Source: Comamonas fluminis
Lineage (GTDB): Bacteria; Pseudomonadota; Gammaproteobacteria; Burkholderiales; Burkholderiaceae_C
Reading direction: 5' to 3'
Assembly: GCF_019186805.1 (NCBI RefSeq)
Contig: NZ_CP066783.1
Location: 549,501 to 613,500 of the forward strand
DNA length: 64,000 bases
The notes beneath the pieces were generated by a model, which was not told where the DNA came from, ran no database searches, and saw nothing but the letters and a program-made list of their open reading frames with translations. Both the position numbers and the translations under genes were made by a program. Of the stretch, positions 62,899-64,000 are shown one piece after another (the stretch's first letter is position 1; every line of letters starts with the position of its first letter).

Positions 62899-63868
62899 AT
62901 GACTCGGCGCTTTGCATGGCGCTGCAGGTTTGTTGCGCCTCAGCCATCAGCCACTGGCAAAAAGCCTGTACTTCGGGGCGTTCCTTGCTGCGCGGGCCTT
63001 GCAGCAGCCAGTACGACAGGGGAGATGCCAGGCGTTGCTGTGGCAGCACTTCTACCAGATGGCCCGCAGCCAGCGCATCGGCCACCAGCGGCAGGCGGGC
63101 AATGGCCAGGCCTTGCCCGGCCAGGGCGGCCTGCACAATCTGGTGCGCGTAGTTGAAGTACAGCCAGCGCGGCGGCTGCAGCTGATCGCAGTGGTTGGCG
63201 GCAAACCAGCGCTGCCAGCTCAGCCATTCCAGCTGGGGCATGCGGTGTACATCGCCGGTTTCGATCAGGGTATAGAGCGCGGCGTCGGCAGGCTTGTGCA
63301 GCGGCGGGCCGTTTTGCAGCAGCGCGGGGCTGGCGACGATGACCAGTTCTTCGCCAAACAGCGACTGGGCAGATGCATCACTCACGCTGGCACTGTAGCG
63401 TATGGCCAGATCTACGTCGGTGGTTTCCAGATCGACCACGGCATCGCCCGTGTCGATGCGGATATCAATATCAGGGTGGGTGCGCTGAAAAGCCTCCAGG
63501 CGCGGAATCAGCCACATGGCGGCAAAGCTGGCCCAGGTGGTGATGGCCACGCTTTTGCGCCCCACGGTCTGGCGAATCTGGCGCACCGTGGCGTCAATGG
63601 ACTCCAGCGCGGGTTGCACGGCATGCAGCAACTGGGCGCCAGCGCCGGTCAGCTCCACAGCGCGGGAATGGCGCAGAAACAGGGGTACGCCCACTTCGTC
63701 TTCCAGTGATTGAATCTGGCGGCTGACGGCAGACTGGGTCAGTGCCAGCTCATCGGCGGCTGCACGAAAGTTCAGATGCCGGGCCACGGCCAGAAAAGCG
63801 CGCAGATGGCCAGCGCCAATGGCGCGGGTGCGAAGCAGCGGGGTGGGGCTGGTGGTGGCGTGGGGCAT
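62897..63868 (-). CDS. LysR-family transcriptional regulator
   Basis: 323 residues. N-terminal winged helix-turn-helix at about 20-80 (L-R-A-F-L-A-V-A-R-H-L-N-F, A-A-D-E-L-A-L-T-Q-S-A-V-S-R-Q-I) and a periplasmic-binding-like effector domain, most like the GcvA group. The ligand is unknown. It is divergent from a gene that begins at 63984, so it probably controls that gene and itself from the 115-bp gap. Confidence 0.9.
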   Translation of the reverse strand: MPHATTSPTPLLRTRAIGAGHLRAFLAVARHLNFRAAADELALTQSAVSRQIQSLEDEVGVPLFLRHSRAVELTGAGAQLLHAVQPALESIDATVRQIRQTVGRKSVAITTWASFAAMWLIPRLEAFQRTHPDIDIRIDTGDAVVDLETTDVDLAIRYSASVSDASAQSLFGEELVIVASPALLQNGPPLHKPADAALYTLIETGDVHRMPQLEWLSWQRWFAANHCDQLQPPRWLYFNYAHQIVQAALAGQGLAIARLPLVADALAAGHLVEVLPQQRLASPLSYWLLQGPRSKERPEVQAFCQWLMAEAQQTCSAMQSAES

Positions 63869-63983
63869 GAAGCCACAAGCATACGGCCTTGAATGCCGGT
63901 TTGATGCCTTTGTTGCACGGGCTGACGGGTACGCAGCCGGGTATGGGTCGATAATTGGCTGGTTATTGACCTCACGAACAACT

Positions 63984-64000
63984 ATGACCGCACCTCTGGA
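63984..64000 (+). CDS. Start of a divergent gene, cut by the window end
   Basis: Only ATG and four codons (M-T-A-P-L) are visible. The placement opposite a LysR regulator, with its target usually adjacent, supports a real gene. Product cannot be told. Confidence 0.4.

Noticed and set aside
1..64000. CRISPR arrays, tRNA and rRNA genes, prophage
   Set aside because: Looked for regular direct repeats, cloverleaf-type sequences ending in CCA, integrases and phage structural genes; none were found by eye.

Overview
The window is GC-rich, densely coding, single-chromosome-like DNA from a betaproteobacterium, most probably a member of the Comamonadaceae close to Comamonas. Pointers are a Comamonadaceae-type porin, an S-adenosylhomocysteine (SAH) riboswitch upstream of ahcY, a DctPQM TRAP transporter, a double-length UvrA, and two families of short intergenic repeats of a kind I associate with this family. 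The taxonomic call is inference from gene content. No tRNA, rRNA, CRISPR array, prophage or complete insertion sequence was seen.

Layout. Bases 1-5983: the end of an ankyrin-repeat gene, a 2-hydroxyacid dehydrogenase, HMG-CoA lyase, and a tightly packed run of small genes (DUF2799 lipoprotein, a Cys-pair protein, a YbaK-type deacylase, DUF1289, an HCCA-isomerase-like thioredoxin-fold protein). 6083-9126: divergent Tat-exported phosphoesterase and di-haem cytochrome c peroxidase. 9227-13251: yjcH-actP acetate symporter operon divergent from an MHS-family transporter with an unusual extracytoplasmic loop. 13332-13601: a 270-bp non-coding inverted-repeat element that looks like a MITE. 13773-21224: porin, a 45-residue membrane protein and a 1978-residue tandem UvrA. 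21416-26109: a Pls-like membrane-bound NRPS with its own phosphopantetheinyl transferase. 26128-29767: a secreted hypothetical and a TRAP transporter. 30015-34134: HAD phosphatase, release factor 3 and an MFS carrier.

34256-43610 is a potassium-uptake locus in the order kdpF - small membrane ORF - kdpA - kdpC - kdpB - TorF-type porin - kdpD - kdpE. The C-before-B order, the second micro-protein and the embedded porin differ from the textbook kdpFABCDE. 43639-47622 is the methyl cycle: SAH riboswitch, ahcY, a TlyA-type methyltransferase and metF. The rest is RlpA, RlmJ, rplM-rpsI, erpA, a DHA2 efflux pump, xdhAB with an NCS2 purine permease, anmK, an M23 peptidase, tyrS, a LysR regulator and the first codons of a divergent gene.

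The strongest unusual signals are: (1) the Pls-like NRPS plus PPTase pair; (2) a repeat family ('A') that begins 0-8 bases after a stop codon in four genes, always in the same orientation as the gene; (3) a second repeat family ('B', long inverted repeats), twice found directly behind A; (4) the 270-bp element that can fold into a three-arm structure; (5) the rearranged kdp operon with an outer-membrane protein inside it; (6) the fused double UvrA. All family assignments rest on motif recognition by eye; no database search was run.
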